64,000 nucleotides of DNA from Paraburkholderia sp. CNPSo 3274 (GTDB lineage: Bacteria > Pseudomonadota > Gammaproteobacteria > Burkholderiales > Burkholderiaceae), in assembly GCF_024206475.1 (NCBI RefSeq), contig NZ_JAMBPR010000012.1, positions 183,207 through 247,206 of the forward strand, given 5' to 3'. Positions within the stretch are counted from its first letter, which is position 1; each line of letters begins with the position of its first letter. Positions 33,678 through 42,544 of this stretch are shown in pieces. The translations under genes were made by a program, and so were the position numbers. Below the pieces are notes generated by a model. The model had not been told where the DNA came from. It saw only the letters and a list, made by a program, of their open reading frames with translations, and did no database searches.

Positions 33678-34178
33678 ATGTCTACCGATTCCGTCGTCCA
33701 CCAACTCGCCATCCGCGTCGGCAACAAGCTGCGCGACGGGCGGCTCATGCTCGCGACCGCCGAGTCCTGCACGGGCGGCATGGTCGCCACCGCAGTCACC
33801 GACATTTCCGGCAGCAGCGTCTGGTTCGAACGCGGGTTCGTCACCTACTCGAACCTGGCGAAAACCGAGATGATCGGCGTGCCGCCCGAACTCATCGAAA
33901 AACACGGCGCGGTGAGCGAGCCAGTCGCGCGCGCGATGGCCGAAGGCGCGCTCAGCAACAGCCGGGCACAAGTTTCGCTGGCCATCACCGGCGTAGCAGG
34001 CCCGGGCGGCGGCACGCCAGAAAAGCCGGTCGGCATGGTGTCGTTCGGCTGGAGCAACCGGCTGCATACGAGCGTCGAGACGCTGGTCTTCAAGGGCGAC
34101 CGCGAACAGATCCGCGTGCAGGCCGCCGCGCACGCCTTGCGCGGACTGCTCGCGTTCATCGACGAACAGGAACGCTAA
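33678..34178 (+). CDS. pncC: Nicotinamide-nucleotide amidase (CinA C-terminal domain)
   Basis: 166 residues from ATG at 33678. Deamidates nicotinamide mononucleotide in the NAD salvage cycle. CinA/PncC landmarks: LATAESCTGGMVATAVTDISGSSVWFERGFVTYSN, HGAVSEPVARAMAEGAL, and ITGVAGPGGGTPEKPVG. It stands alone here, without the N-terminal MoaB-like domain of full CinA. Follows pgpA by 44 bp. Confidence 0.95.
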   Translation: MSTDSVVHQLAIRVGNKLRDGRLMLATAESCTGGMVATAVTDISGSSVWFERGFVTYSNLAKTEMIGVPPELIEKHGAVSEPVARAMAEGALSNSRAQVSLAITGVAGPGGGTPEKPVGMVSFGWSNRLHTSVETLVFKGDREQIRVQAAAHALRGLLAFIDEQER

Positions 34179-34234
34179 AACCGGCCCGCGCCTCGCTGGG
34201 GGCGCCGGCTGGGCCCACCCAGGAGGTGCACGCC

Positions 34235-34783
34235 ATGGCAGCCGCGAATACCGCAGTCGAAGAATTGATCCGCCGTTTCGGGCTTGAACCGCACCCCGAA
34301 GGCGGCTACTACAGCGAAACCTATCGAGCCGACAAGTTCGTGCGGCGCGACGGCGCGGCCGCGGCAGAGGGCACGCGCGCAGCCTCGACGGCCATCTACT
34401 TCCTGCTGGCGGAAGGCGCCTATTCGGCATGGCACCGCATCCGCTCCGACGAGCTCTGGCACTTCTACGCGGGCTCGCCCATCGAGATTCATTCGATCGA
34501 CGAACTTGGCGTGCTCTCAACGCGCAAGCTGGGCCACGCGCTCGACCATCCGGGCACCGTGTTCCAGGCGGTGGTGCCGGCCGGACACTGGTTCGCGGCG
34601 CGCTGCTGCGATCCTTCGACCTATGCGCTCGTGGGCTGCACAGTCGCGCCGGGGTTCGAGTTCAGCGAGTTCGAGATCGCCGATGCGAACGCGCTCGCCG
34701 AGAAATACCCGCTGCATCGATCGATCATCGAGTTGTTCGGCAAACCGGCGTCCGTTGCGAGTGCAGTCGCGAAGAAAGATTAG
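34235..34783 (+). CDS. DUF985 cupin-fold protein
   Basis: 182 residues from ATG at 34235 with a full AGGAGGTG Shine-Dalgarno. Shows the DUF985 pattern LEPHPEGGYYSETYRA, STAIYFLLAEGAYSAWHRIRSDELWHFYAGSP and the C-terminal SEFEIADANALAEKYP. Cupin-type small barrel; the role of the family is not settled. It starts 56 bp after pncC and probably ends the thiL transcription unit. Confidence 0.9.
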   Translation: MAAANTAVEELIRRFGLEPHPEGGYYSETYRADKFVRRDGAAAAEGTRAASTAIYFLLAEGAYSAWHRIRSDELWHFYAGSPIEIHSIDELGVLSTRKLGHALDHPGTVFQAVVPAGHWFAARCCDPSTYALVGCTVAPGFEFSEFEIADANALAEKYPLHRSIIELFGKPASVASAVAKKD

Positions 34784-34847
34784 GCGCGCGGCGTTCTCCC
34801 TGCCCGCCACGGTTTCCCATAGCGGGCCACGAGTTGCGTCTGGGTGA

Positions 34848-37220
34848 TCAGAACCCGAACGTCGCGCCAACCGAAGCGCCGGTGCTGCCACCGCTACCCG
34901 TCGAGCGGGCAACGTGCGCGTTCAGCAGCAGGCGATCGCTCACGTACCAGTTCGCGCCGAGAGCCAGGGCGCTTTCGCCGCCGTAGGTACCGGCCGCGAC
35001 GGCCATCTGGAAGTTGCCTTCCGCGCGTGCGTTCGGGATGAGCGACGAAGCCGCCATCACCGTTGCGCCCAGCGCGTTCATCTGCTTGCGGACGACGCCG
35101 ATCTGCTGGTTCGTGTACGCATTGGACTGCTGCGTAGCCTGCTGCACGGCGCTGCCCGTCGCGTTGCCGACCGCGTCGTTCAACTGGTCGACGTTGACCG
35201 CGTCCGTCCCCGCCGTGCCCGCCGCGACGTTGGTGATCTGGCGTTCGCTGCCCGCCGAGCCCACCGACACCGTGTTTGCACGATCGGCCACCGAACCTGC
35301 ACCCAGCGCGACCGAGTTCCCCGCGGTTGCCGAGGCACCCGCGCCAAGCGCCGTCGAATTCTTCGCGGTTGCTTGCGAGCCCGCACCATACGCCGACGAC
35401 GCCTCACCGCTTGCCACCGAATTCGCGCCGCCTGCCGTGGCATGCGTGCCGCTTGCGGTGGCCGCTTCGGTGTTGCGATCGCCTTGTGCCGAGAACATCG
35501 GGTCGGTCGCGTTTTCGGCAATGTTGGCAACGTTCGCGATCGCCGCGTTCATCTGGCCGACGTTCACCGCATCCGAATCCGCCACACCGTCAGCCAGGTT
35601 GTGGATCGAGACTGCCGTGGTCGAACCCGAGCCGCCCAACGTGATCGAGTCGTGCGCCGACGAGTCGTACATCACGGCATCAGCGAGCTGGCCGGTGATG
35701 TTCGTGACGCTCTGGTTCACTGCGTACAGCTGCGAACCGTTCACCGCATCCACGCTCGATGCGTTCACTGCGCCGTTCGACACCCCCGTCAGGACACGCG
35801 TACCGGCCGTGCCCGTGAAGTCCACGACAGTGCCACCTGTGTCCTTCGCCACCGTCACCGTGCTCGTCGGCGTGGCTTGCTGCACCAGACCGATCGTGCC
35901 GTGGTTGATGTTGTTCGTCAGGTTCGTGATGTCCGTCGTGTTCTGCGTCACGCGGCCATCGAGGTTCGTCAGCGCGCCGCCCACGTTGTTGAACGTGTCG
36001 CCACCGATCAAGTACGTCGGAGCCGAGATCGATCCGTCGCCGTTCACCGTCGAGCCGCCGCCGAACGAAGCCGCCGTCGATCCGGCCAGGTTGTACAGCT
36101 GCGAGCCGTTCACCGCGTCGAAGCTCGTAGCCGAGACTTCACCCGCCGCCACGTTATGCAGTGCCACCGGCGTGGTCGAATCCACACCACCCAGCGTCAC
36201 CGAGTCATGTGCCGACGAGTCGTACATCACGGCATCGGCAAGCTGGCCGGTGATGTTCGTGATCTGGCCATTGATGGTCGTAACGTTGCCCTGCAGGTTG
36301 CTGATGTCGGTTGTGTTACGCGTGACCTGCTGGTTGGTCGCGAACAGTTCCGAGCCATTCACCGCGTCGGTCGACGAAGCCGTCAGTTGGCCTGCCGCAA
36401 CGTTGGTGACCGTGCGCTCCTTGCCCGCCGAGCCCACCGAGACCGTGCTCTGCGCGTTCGTGCCTGCGAAGGTGTAGCTCTGGCCGCCGATCGTCGCGCC
36501 CGGCGTGTTCACCACTGCTTCTGTGGTCGTACGCGTCCCCAGCGCCACGTCGTTTGCATTGGTCGCGATAGCGTTCGTGCCTAGCGCTACCGAGCCAGTA
36601 CCGGCTGACGTCGAGTCGCCGCCGATGGCGACCGAGTTGTCGCCGGCCGAAGTCGCCCTCAGGCCCATCGCCACCGACGCATAGCCCAACGCCGCGTTGT
36701 AACTGCCCATTGCGGCAGAGTAAGCGCCACTTGCTACTGTCTGGTAGCCCAGAGCGCTGCTGGCATTGCCGGCTGCCGTTCCGAGCGAACCCACCACGGT
36801 TCCAAACGCGCCCGTAGCGGTGGCACCGAAGCCAACCACGCCCGCATTCTGGCCACTGGCAAGCGTGTATTGGCCGATTGCCATTGTTCCTGAGCCTGTC
36901 GCACTGGCACTGGCGCCTATCGCAAGGTTGATCTCCTGGAGAGTGCGACCATCCTTTGTAATCAAATACTGATTTGAAGTATTAGCCGCGTAAGCGCTCG
37001 TGCCAATCGCAATGTTTGCGTCAAAGCCGCTGTCATTCGCAGCTGTGTTGCCAGTCCCGCCGGCGCTATACGCGTGTGCGTGGCTGGCCGCGCCCAGCGC
37101 CGCTGCCACAATCACGACCGCCTTCGCAGCGCCTCCCTTCTTCTTGCCTTTGGCAAGTTCCGAAGCCGCAACCCATGTTCCCGTCGCTTCATTCCATACA
37201 GAACGATATGCCTTATTCAT
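34848..37220 (-). CDS. Trimeric autotransporter adhesin (YadA/Hia/BpaA-like)
   Basis: 790 residues. Begins with an extended signal peptide (MNKAYRSVWNEATGTWVAASE) cleaved near SHAHA. Residues about 90-250 form a YadA-type head with many ALG/AIG 14-residue repeats (SVALGTNAIATNANDVALGT). Coiled-coil neck and stalk modules follow with DAVNGSQLY and TNVAAG necks, then a second head-like block and a C-terminal four-strand barrel anchor (about 730-790) starting after QMNALGATVMAASSL and ending in GATFGF. It should be surface-exposed and mediate adhesion or biofilm. A 20-odd-residue unit around ITGQLADAVMYDSSAHDS occurs twice. TAAGGAT precedes the start. Confidence 0.95.
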   Translation of the reverse strand: MNKAYRSVWNEATGTWVAASELAKGKKKGGAAKAVVIVAAALGAASHAHAYSAGGTGNTAANDSGFDANIAIGTSAYAANTSNQYLITKDGRTLQEINLAIGASASATGSGTMAIGQYTLASGQNAGVVGFGATATGAFGTVVGSLGTAAGNASSALGYQTVASGAYSAAMGSYNAALGYASVAMGLRATSAGDNSVAIGGDSTSAGTGSVALGTNAIATNANDVALGTRTTTEAVVNTPGATIGGQSYTFAGTNAQSTVSVGSAGKERTVTNVAAGQLTASSTDAVNGSELFATNQQVTRNTTDISNLQGNVTTINGQITNITGQLADAVMYDSSAHDSVTLGGVDSTTPVALHNVAAGEVSATSFDAVNGSQLYNLAGSTAASFGGGSTVNGDGSISAPTYLIGGDTFNNVGGALTNLDGRVTQNTTDITNLTNNINHGTIGLVQQATPTSTVTVAKDTGGTVVDFTGTAGTRVLTGVSNGAVNASSVDAVNGSQLYAVNQSVTNITGQLADAVMYDSSAHDSITLGGSGSTTAVSIHNLADGVADSDAVNVGQMNAAIANVANIAENATDPMFSAQGDRNTEAATASGTHATAGGANSVASGEASSAYGAGSQATAKNSTALGAGASATAGNSVALGAGSVADRANTVSVGSAGSERQITNVAAGTAGTDAVNVDQLNDAVGNATGSAVQQATQQSNAYTNQQIGVVRKQMNALGATVMAASSLIPNARAEGNFQMAVAAGTYGGESALALGANWYVSDRLLLNAHVARSTGSGGSTGASVGATFGF
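35640..36262. repeat. Near-identical stalk repeat within the adhesin gene
   Basis: About 65 bp at roughly 35640-35704 recurs at roughly 36197-36261 with only a few changes, encoding the stalk unit NITGQLADAVMYDSSAHDS. Such repeats allow recombinational change in stalk length. Confidence 0.7.
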
Positions 37221-37245
37221 TAGTTATCCTTAACTACATTTAAAC

Positions 37246-37273
37246 ATTAAAACTGGTTTTGCAGAGTTTGCAA
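37246..37273 (-). promoter_or_regulatory. Promoter candidate of the adhesin gene
   Basis: Minus-strand -35 TTGCAA (37268-37273), 16-bp spacer, -10 TTTAAT (37246-37251), about 25 bp before the ATG. This would leave a very short leader. Confidence 0.45.
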
Positions 37274-37654
37274 ATCGCCTGGAATTGCGCCGCGCTGGAT
37301 CTATTCGCCTGGCTTCAAGTCTGGTTTTCGTTCATGCTTGTTTTGCACAGGCAATACGTTCGGCCGCCAGCTACCTGTGAACCGGTATCTCCTCGCAACC
37401 CAACCATCAAATCGAATGAATTCGATTTGTTCGGAAATACGCGTCAAAGCTCGTTCTGTGAGCGACTACGTTGTTGGGCCGCGAGATAGAAGCGGATAGC
37501 GGTCCGAATACGGCACGCTCGACACGGAGCCGGCAAAGGAGTGATTCGAAACGCTCGCACGCTTGGCGCGCGAGGTGAAAGACGAAGTGCCACCTCAGCA
37601 TCGTGCCTCCGATATTAGGGAAGGACGGACGCGGAAAGTATCGGACAACTCCGA
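37274..37654. other. Lower-GC intergenic stretch, no gene recognised
   Basis: The bases between the adhesin promoter and the next possible ORF have visibly more A and T than the surroundings (for example around 37400-37440) and no ORF with normal codon use. It may hold control sites for the adhesin or the kinase; none can be named. Confidence 0.5.
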
Positions 37655-38089
37655 TTGTTAGCCGAGCATAGATCGCTCTTACAACTAGAGAGCATTGCCA
37701 GAAGATATTTAAGCGTCAACGAGGCAAAGAATCGTGATTCGCTTCGGAGCGTCTTGCCCACCTCCCGGCGCCCGATTAGTAGTGCCCGTTTCGCACACGC
37801 CGGAACGGAAACCACGTCAGCCAGGAGCGGTCAGGCATTGACCTATAATGAACTGGCACGCTTTGCGGCAATGCATGGGCTCGTGTTGCATCGTTCAGGC
37901 ATCCCCTCAAGATTCCTAACTTCCGGCAACTCGATTGCGCCCATGACGGATAAGACGCGAAACGTGTGGATCAGCTTGGCCCGCGACGCCCCAGAAATAC
38001 CGACGCGAGACAGAGCGGCAATGGGCAAGCCATGCGCCGATCCGCATGCCGGCTGGGTGCGCTTTACCCAGGAACGTGGATTCGCATGA
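37655..38089 (+). CDS. Possible small protein overlapping the hybrid kinase start
   Basis: Open frame of 144 codons starting with TTG at 37655; later in-frame ATGs (near 37870) would give a shorter product. I recognise no family. The first half uses rare codons (TTA, AGA, CTA, ATA) unlike neighbouring genes; the second half is more normal, with NELARFAAMHGLVLHRSG and HAGWVRFTQERGFA. Its TGA overlaps the kinase ATG as ATGA, the pattern of translational coupling, and this is the main reason to record it. It may be chance, or the decayed remnant of a gene. Confidence 0.3.
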   Translation: MLAEHRSLLQLESIARRYLSVNEAKNRDSLRSVLPTSRRPISSARFAHAGTETTSARSGQALTYNELARFAAMHGLVLHRSGIPSRFLTSGNSIAPMTDKTRNVWISLARDAPEIPTRDRAAMGKPCADPHAGWVRFTQERGFA

Positions 38090-41000
38090 TGCCCAGCTTC
38101 GGCCGCCGCAATTCCGCCCCACCAACTTCGCCGTTCGCCGCGCTCGAGGCGCTCCAACGCAACCTCAGGCGTGAACGATACGTCTTCGCAATGCTGACCG
38201 GCCTGCTGGTCTTTGCAGCGCTGTGCATGGCCGCCGCTGCGCTCGGCGGCATCGGGTTCAGCTCGCTGCGCGCGCAGGCGCTGGAGGCAAACACGCTCAG
38301 TGCGAAGGCCAACGCGCGGCTCGACCGGCTGTACACCCTGCTCGGCAGTGCGGGCGCCGTCCTCGTGCTCGAGACCACCTCGACATCCACGGCACAGTTG
38401 AACGCCGAGCCAACATCACGCTGCGCGACGACCTTCGAAGGCATGGACGGTTCGCCCGATCTGAGGGTGGTGTGCGAGCACATCGTGGGGATAATCAACA
38501 TCGTCTCGTCCGATGTTCCCATCATGTTGCTACGCGCCGACGGCAGCGCGGCCTATAGCCGCGGTGTCGTCCCCAAGGGGTCGCACTTGCGGCCGGCCGA
38601 AGCCGCGCGCACGCTGGCCGATGCCGCGCTCCTGCACATCACGGCCCGCGGCACGGATCCGGTCGCGGCAGCCAAAGGCATCAAGGTCGCCTGGTTCCGC
38701 CCACCCGAAGCGCTGGGCTTCCCGCCAGATCTCGTGCTCGGCGCGTTGCCGGTGCTCAGGAACGGTACGCTCTATGCGTTCACGATCACCAGCGTCGATC
38801 TCGACTCGCTCCTCCTCGCCCCGAACGCCAGCGTGCCGTCGATCACCCCCACGCTGTTCGGCGCTGACGGCATCATGCTTGCCGGCGCGTTGCCCCCTGC
38901 TGGCGCGCAGTATATCGACCGACTCCTCGCGAACCTTGCCCCCGGCACCTTCCACCTACTCCCCCGCTTCGGCTTCGCGCTGCGCGAGGCGCCGCTCGTG
39001 CATGGCTTTGGGCACTATATGGTGGCGTTGTCGTGGGGCGATCTCTTCGCGATCGCGCGCACGCCCGTCATCATCGTCCTGATCCTGACGGCCGCCCTCA
39101 TTGCCATGCTCACCATGCTGTCGCGCTACTGGAATCGCCAGGTGCTGACGCGTACTTACGACGAAGCCACGCGCGCGCTCGAAAGCGAGTTGCTCAATCA
39201 TCTGCTCGTGCACGCCACACCGGTGGGCCTGTGCATCGTCAGGAGCAGCAACTTCGAGATCGTCGTTGCGAACCAGATCGTGCGCAATGTTCTCGGGATA
39301 GACGAGCATGCCACGCGTTTGCCGAACGCACTGTGTGTCGACTTCGAGAAGCACCGGCCGTGGCCCGCACCCGCGAAACACGAGGACGAGACTACGGTGT
39401 ATGAGTTGCCGTATTCGCTGGAGCGGCCCGGCAAAGAAGAGCTCCATCTCGCCATCACCTATGCGCCGGCCACGATGAACCGCGAAGACGTCCTGTTCTG
39501 CGCGATAGCCGACATGTCGGAGCGTTACGAAGTGGAGCGCTTGCTGCGCGAAGCCAAGCGTATGAGCGACGAAGCCGCGCGCGCCAAGGTGAGCTTCTTC
39601 GCGGCGATGAGCCACGAGATCCGCACGCCGCTCGCTTCGCTCGTCGGCAATATCGAACTCGTCGCGCGCGGGCCGCTCGCGCCGGAACAAGGCGCGCGCG
39701 TGCAGGCCATGCAAAACGCCTCAGCCGAACTGCTGCAGATCGTGAGCGACGTGCTCGATTTTTCGAAAATCGACGTGGGTCAGATGAAACTGATCGAAGA
39801 ACCTGGCTCGATTGCGGCACTCCTTGTCCGCATCGCACTCGCCCATGCGCCGCTCGCCGTGCGCCAGCGCCTGCCGTTCTATCTCGTGATGGATCGAGCC
39901 ATTCCGGCGCAGGTTCACTTCGACGCCGTGCGCGTCGCGCAGATCGCCAACAACCTGCTCAGCAATGCCTTCAAGTTCACCCGCTCCGGGAAGATCGTCC
40001 TGCGCGCGCGCTGGAGCGAGGGAGCGCTGGAGATCAGCGTGTGCGACTCCGGCGACGGCATTCCCGAAGACCTCAAGCCACACCTGTTCCAGCCCTTCAC
40101 GCAAGGCGACGCCCATCGGTTCACGCAAGCGCGCGGGACCGGGCTCGGGCTTTCGATCTGCGCCCGGCTCGCCCAGTTGATGCACGGCCGCGTCGAACTC
40201 GACAGCGCGCTTGGCGTGGGGACACGCGCGGCCGTCACGCTGCCGCTGCGCCCCGAAGGCGAGGCCACGGCGGGAGATGAATGGACACTGCCCGATGCGC
40301 AGCCCGCCATCCTGTGCCGCGCGCCGGAGAACTGCGAGTGGCTGGCCAACCTGTTCGACAGCGGCAGCAGCACGCCGACCTTCCTGAGCCTCGACGAGCC
40401 GCCGAATGACGGCACGTTCGACTACCTGCTCGTGACCGACGAATTCGCTGGCGACGACATCGTTTCGCTCTGGCCTGATAACGCGAAAATCGTATGGCTA
40501 CGCCAGGACGGACCACTCGTCCCGCTCGAACTCGACGACGGCGCAGTCGTGGTGAGCCTGTACAGTCTCGCGGGCATACGCGCCGCGACGCAGAAGCTGG
40601 TTCGCAGCCCCCCGGCGGCGGCGCATGCACAGCAACCCGTAGCAGACCAGAGCGCGACGGATGAGAATTTCGCGTCGCTAACTGCGCTAATCGCCGAAGA
40701 CAACCGGCTCAATCGCGCACTGCTACGTGACCAGTTGCGCATGCTCGGCGCAACCGTTATCGAGGCGAAGGACGGCGAGGAGGCGGTAGCGCGACTCGAC
40801 GAGCAGCCAGTGGACCTCATTCTCACGGATCTGAACATGCCAGGCATGAACGGCTACGCGCTGCTGGACGCCGCGCGCGCAAAGCGTCCTCATCTGCCGA
40901 TTTACGCGGTGAGTTCGGACGCGCTGCCTGAGCAGATCGCTCAAGGGCGAGCGTTGGGCTTTACCGACTATCTCACCAAACCGGTCCCGCTCGCGGAACT

Positions 41001-41421
41001 CGCCCGTGTGCTGGCCGTCGTGTCGGCGCAGATCAGCGCCGCGCCGAGCGAACCTGCAACCGCATCATACCGGGCATACACAGAGGATTCCGAATCAGAT
41101 CCACAAGCCGGGCTGCCCCGCTTCCCGCCGTTGCCGCCCGCGCTCGCCGATATTTTCATCGCGCAGGCGGAACACGATATCGTCGAATACACGCAGATCG
41201 CCTCGCAGCGCGACTTCGCGCGAATGAGCGACTGGGCGCATCGCGTGTCCGGCGGACTGACGGTGCTGGGTCCTTCGATGATCAATGAAGCCTGCCTCGA
41301 ACTGCGCGCGACGATGCGCGAAGCGGGCCAATGGACTGGCGAAGTCAGCGATCTGGCGGCCGCCGTGGCGGCGGAACTCGAAGCACTGCGCGCGCTTTCG
41401 CGGCGCTCGCATCGGGGCTAG
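38086..41421 (+). CDS. BvgS/EvgS-type hybrid sensor histidine kinase with receiver and Hpt domains
   Basis: 1111 residues from ATG at 38086. Layout: transmembrane helix about 29-55; periplasmic sensor about 56-325, no family recognised; second helix about 327-348; a PAS-like segment about 375-480; HisKA with H510 in MSHEIRTPLASLVGNIEL; HATPase with NNLLSNAFKFT, DSGDGIP and GTGLGLSI (about 615-690); a degenerate segment about 700-850; receiver with phospho-acceptor D915 in LILTDLNMPGMNGY and lysine in DYLTKPV; C-terminal Hpt with H1052 in WAHRVSGG. It is a complete four-step phosphorelay up to Hpt. The DNA-binding response regulator that should take the phosphate is not adjacent. Confidence 0.93.
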   Translation: MMPSFGRRNSAPPTSPFAALEALQRNLRRERYVFAMLTGLLVFAALCMAAAALGGIGFSSLRAQALEANTLSAKANARLDRLYTLLGSAGAVLVLETTSTSTAQLNAEPTSRCATTFEGMDGSPDLRVVCEHIVGIINIVSSDVPIMLLRADGSAAYSRGVVPKGSHLRPAEAARTLADAALLHITARGTDPVAAAKGIKVAWFRPPEALGFPPDLVLGALPVLRNGTLYAFTITSVDLDSLLLAPNASVPSITPTLFGADGIMLAGALPPAGAQYIDRLLANLAPGTFHLLPRFGFALREAPLVHGFGHYMVALSWGDLFAIARTPVIIVLILTAALIAMLTMLSRYWNRQVLTRTYDEATRALESELLNHLLVHATPVGLCIVRSSNFEIVVANQIVRNVLGIDEHATRLPNALCVDFEKHRPWPAPAKHEDETTVYELPYSLERPGKEELHLAITYAPATMNREDVLFCAIADMSERYEVERLLREAKRMSDEAARAKVSFFAAMSHEIRTPLASLVGNIELVARGPLAPEQGARVQAMQNASAELLQIVSDVLDFSKIDVGQMKLIEEPGSIAALLVRIALAHAPLAVRQRLPFYLVMDRAIPAQVHFDAVRVAQIANNLLSNAFKFTRSGKIVLRARWSEGALEISVCDSGDGIPEDLKPHLFQPFTQGDAHRFTQARGTGLGLSICARLAQLMHGRVELDSALGVGTRAAVTLPLRPEGEATAGDEWTLPDAQPAILCRAPENCEWLANLFDSGSSTPTFLSLDEPPNDGTFDYLLVTDEFAGDDIVSLWPDNAKIVWLRQDGPLVPLELDDGAVVVSLYSLAGIRAATQKLVRSPPAAAHAQQPVADQSATDENFASLTALIAEDNRLNRALLRDQLRMLGATVIEAKDGEEAVARLDEQPVDLILTDLNMPGMNGYALLDAARAKRPHLPIYAVSSDALPEQIAQGRALGFTDYLTKPVPLAELARVLAVVSAQISAAPSEPATASYRAYTEDSESDPQAGLPRFPPLPPALADIFIAQAEHDIVEYTQIASQRDFARMSDWAHRVSGGLTVLGPSMINEACLELRATMREAGQWTGEVSDLAAAVAAELEALRALSRRSHRG

Positions 41422-41446
41422 CCGCGCGCGCGTAGAGCGCGGCTAG
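41418..41446. terminator. Hairpin at the kinase stop codon
   Basis: CTAGCCGCGC (41418-41427) pairs with GCGCGGCTAG (41437-41446) and includes the stop codon. No T-run follows, so its role as a terminator is uncertain. Confidence 0.4.
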
Positions 41447-41553
41447 CGCGTCGCCGCCAGCAGGCGTCGTCAACGTGACGCCCGCAGGCAACGGCCGCGA
41501 GGGTAGTGGCGCGACGATTCAGGAACGTCTACCTGCCATGGAGGATACCCATC

Positions 41554-42369
41554 TCAACGATACGCGTTGATCCGGTCGCGCGTTTCTCGCGCGGCCGTTG
41601 CAGCGGCCTGCGCGTAGTCCTCACCCTTGCTCGCGTAGATGATCGCGCGCGACGAGTTGATGAGCATGCCCGTGCCGTTCGCCGTGCGGCCCGCCTTCAC
41701 GGTTGCCTCGACGTCGCCGCCCTGCGCGCCGATGCCGGGAATCAGCAGCGGCATGTCGCCCACGATATCGCGCACGGTCTCGATTTCCTTCGGGAACGTC
41801 GCGCCCACCACGAGGCCGAGTTCGCCGCTTGCGTTCCATTTGTTCGCAGCAAGGTCCGCCACCACCTGATATAGCGGCTTGCCGCCGGTTTCGAGGAACT
41901 GCAGGTCCGAGCCGCCGGGGTTCGACGTGCGACACAGCACGATCACGCCCTTGCCCTCGTGCGCCAGCCACGGCTCGATCGAATCGAAGCCCATATAAGG
42001 ATTGACCGTTACCGCGTCAGCTTTGAAGCGCTCGAAGGCTTCGCGTGCGTACTGCTCGGCGGTGCTGCCGATGTCGCCGCGCTTGGCGTCGAGGATCACG
42101 GGCAGGCCCGGGTGCTTCTCGTGGATGTGCGCGATCAGCGCTTCGAGCTGGTCTTCGGCGCGGTGCGCGGCGAAGTAGGCGATCTGAGGCTTGAACGAGC
42201 ATGCGTACGCCGCGGTGGCGTCGACGATCTCCCGGCAAAACTCGAAGATCGCATCACTGCGGCCGGCCAGCGCGGCGGGAAACTTCGTGGGCTCAGGGTC
42301 GAGGCCCACGCACAACAGCGAGCCGGTGCGCTGCCAGGCGGCGCCGAGGGTCTGGATGAAGGAAGTCAT
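41554..42369 (-). CDS. pyrF: Orotidine-5'-phosphate decarboxylase, type 2
   Basis: 271 residues, the longer type-2 PyrF. Final step of UMP synthesis. The catalytic motif [15 protein letters not shown] (Asp-Lys-x-x-Asp) is intact, and [13 protein letters not shown] and [18 protein letters not shown] fit the family. It stands alone, convergent with the kinase. Confidence 0.97.
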   Translation of the reverse strand: MTSFIQTLGAAWQRTGSLLCVGLDPEPTKFPAALAGRSDAIFEFCREIVDATAAYACSFKPQIAYFAAHRAEDQLEALIAHIHEKHPGLPVILDAKRGDIGSTAEQYAREAFERFKADAVTVNPYMGFDSIEPWLAHEGKGVIVLCRTSNPGGSDLQFLETGGKPLYQVVADLAANKWNASGELGLVVGATFPKEIETVRDIVGDMPLLIPGIGAQGGDVEATVKAGRTANGTGMLINSSRAIIYASKGEDYAQAAATAARETRDRINAYR

Positions 42370-42544
42370 GGTGGTTGCTCGCGGCGAGCCAATAAGGGAA
42401 AACGGCGCGTATTTTACCCGCCCCGGACGATGAGGCCGCGCCGCGGCGCCTGGAACGCCCTACGCCCGGCGCTCCCGCGAGATGAATCGTCGGAAGAACT
42501 GAGCGCGCGTGGCCGACGCGCGCTACGCCCAACTCACGACCACC

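Noticed and set aside
34914..36584. Long plus-strand frames across the adhesin
   Set aside because: Complement of Ala/Thr/Asn repeats; the adhesin frame has signal peptide, heads, necks and barrel anchor.
34848..37220. Repeats in the adhesin as a CRISPR array
   Set aside because: They are coding, of unequal length, and lack regular unique spacers; no cas genes are near.
37843..38157. Minus-strand 104-codon frame overlapping the kinase start
   Set aside because: No ribosome site, no family, and it overlaps a well-supported gene.
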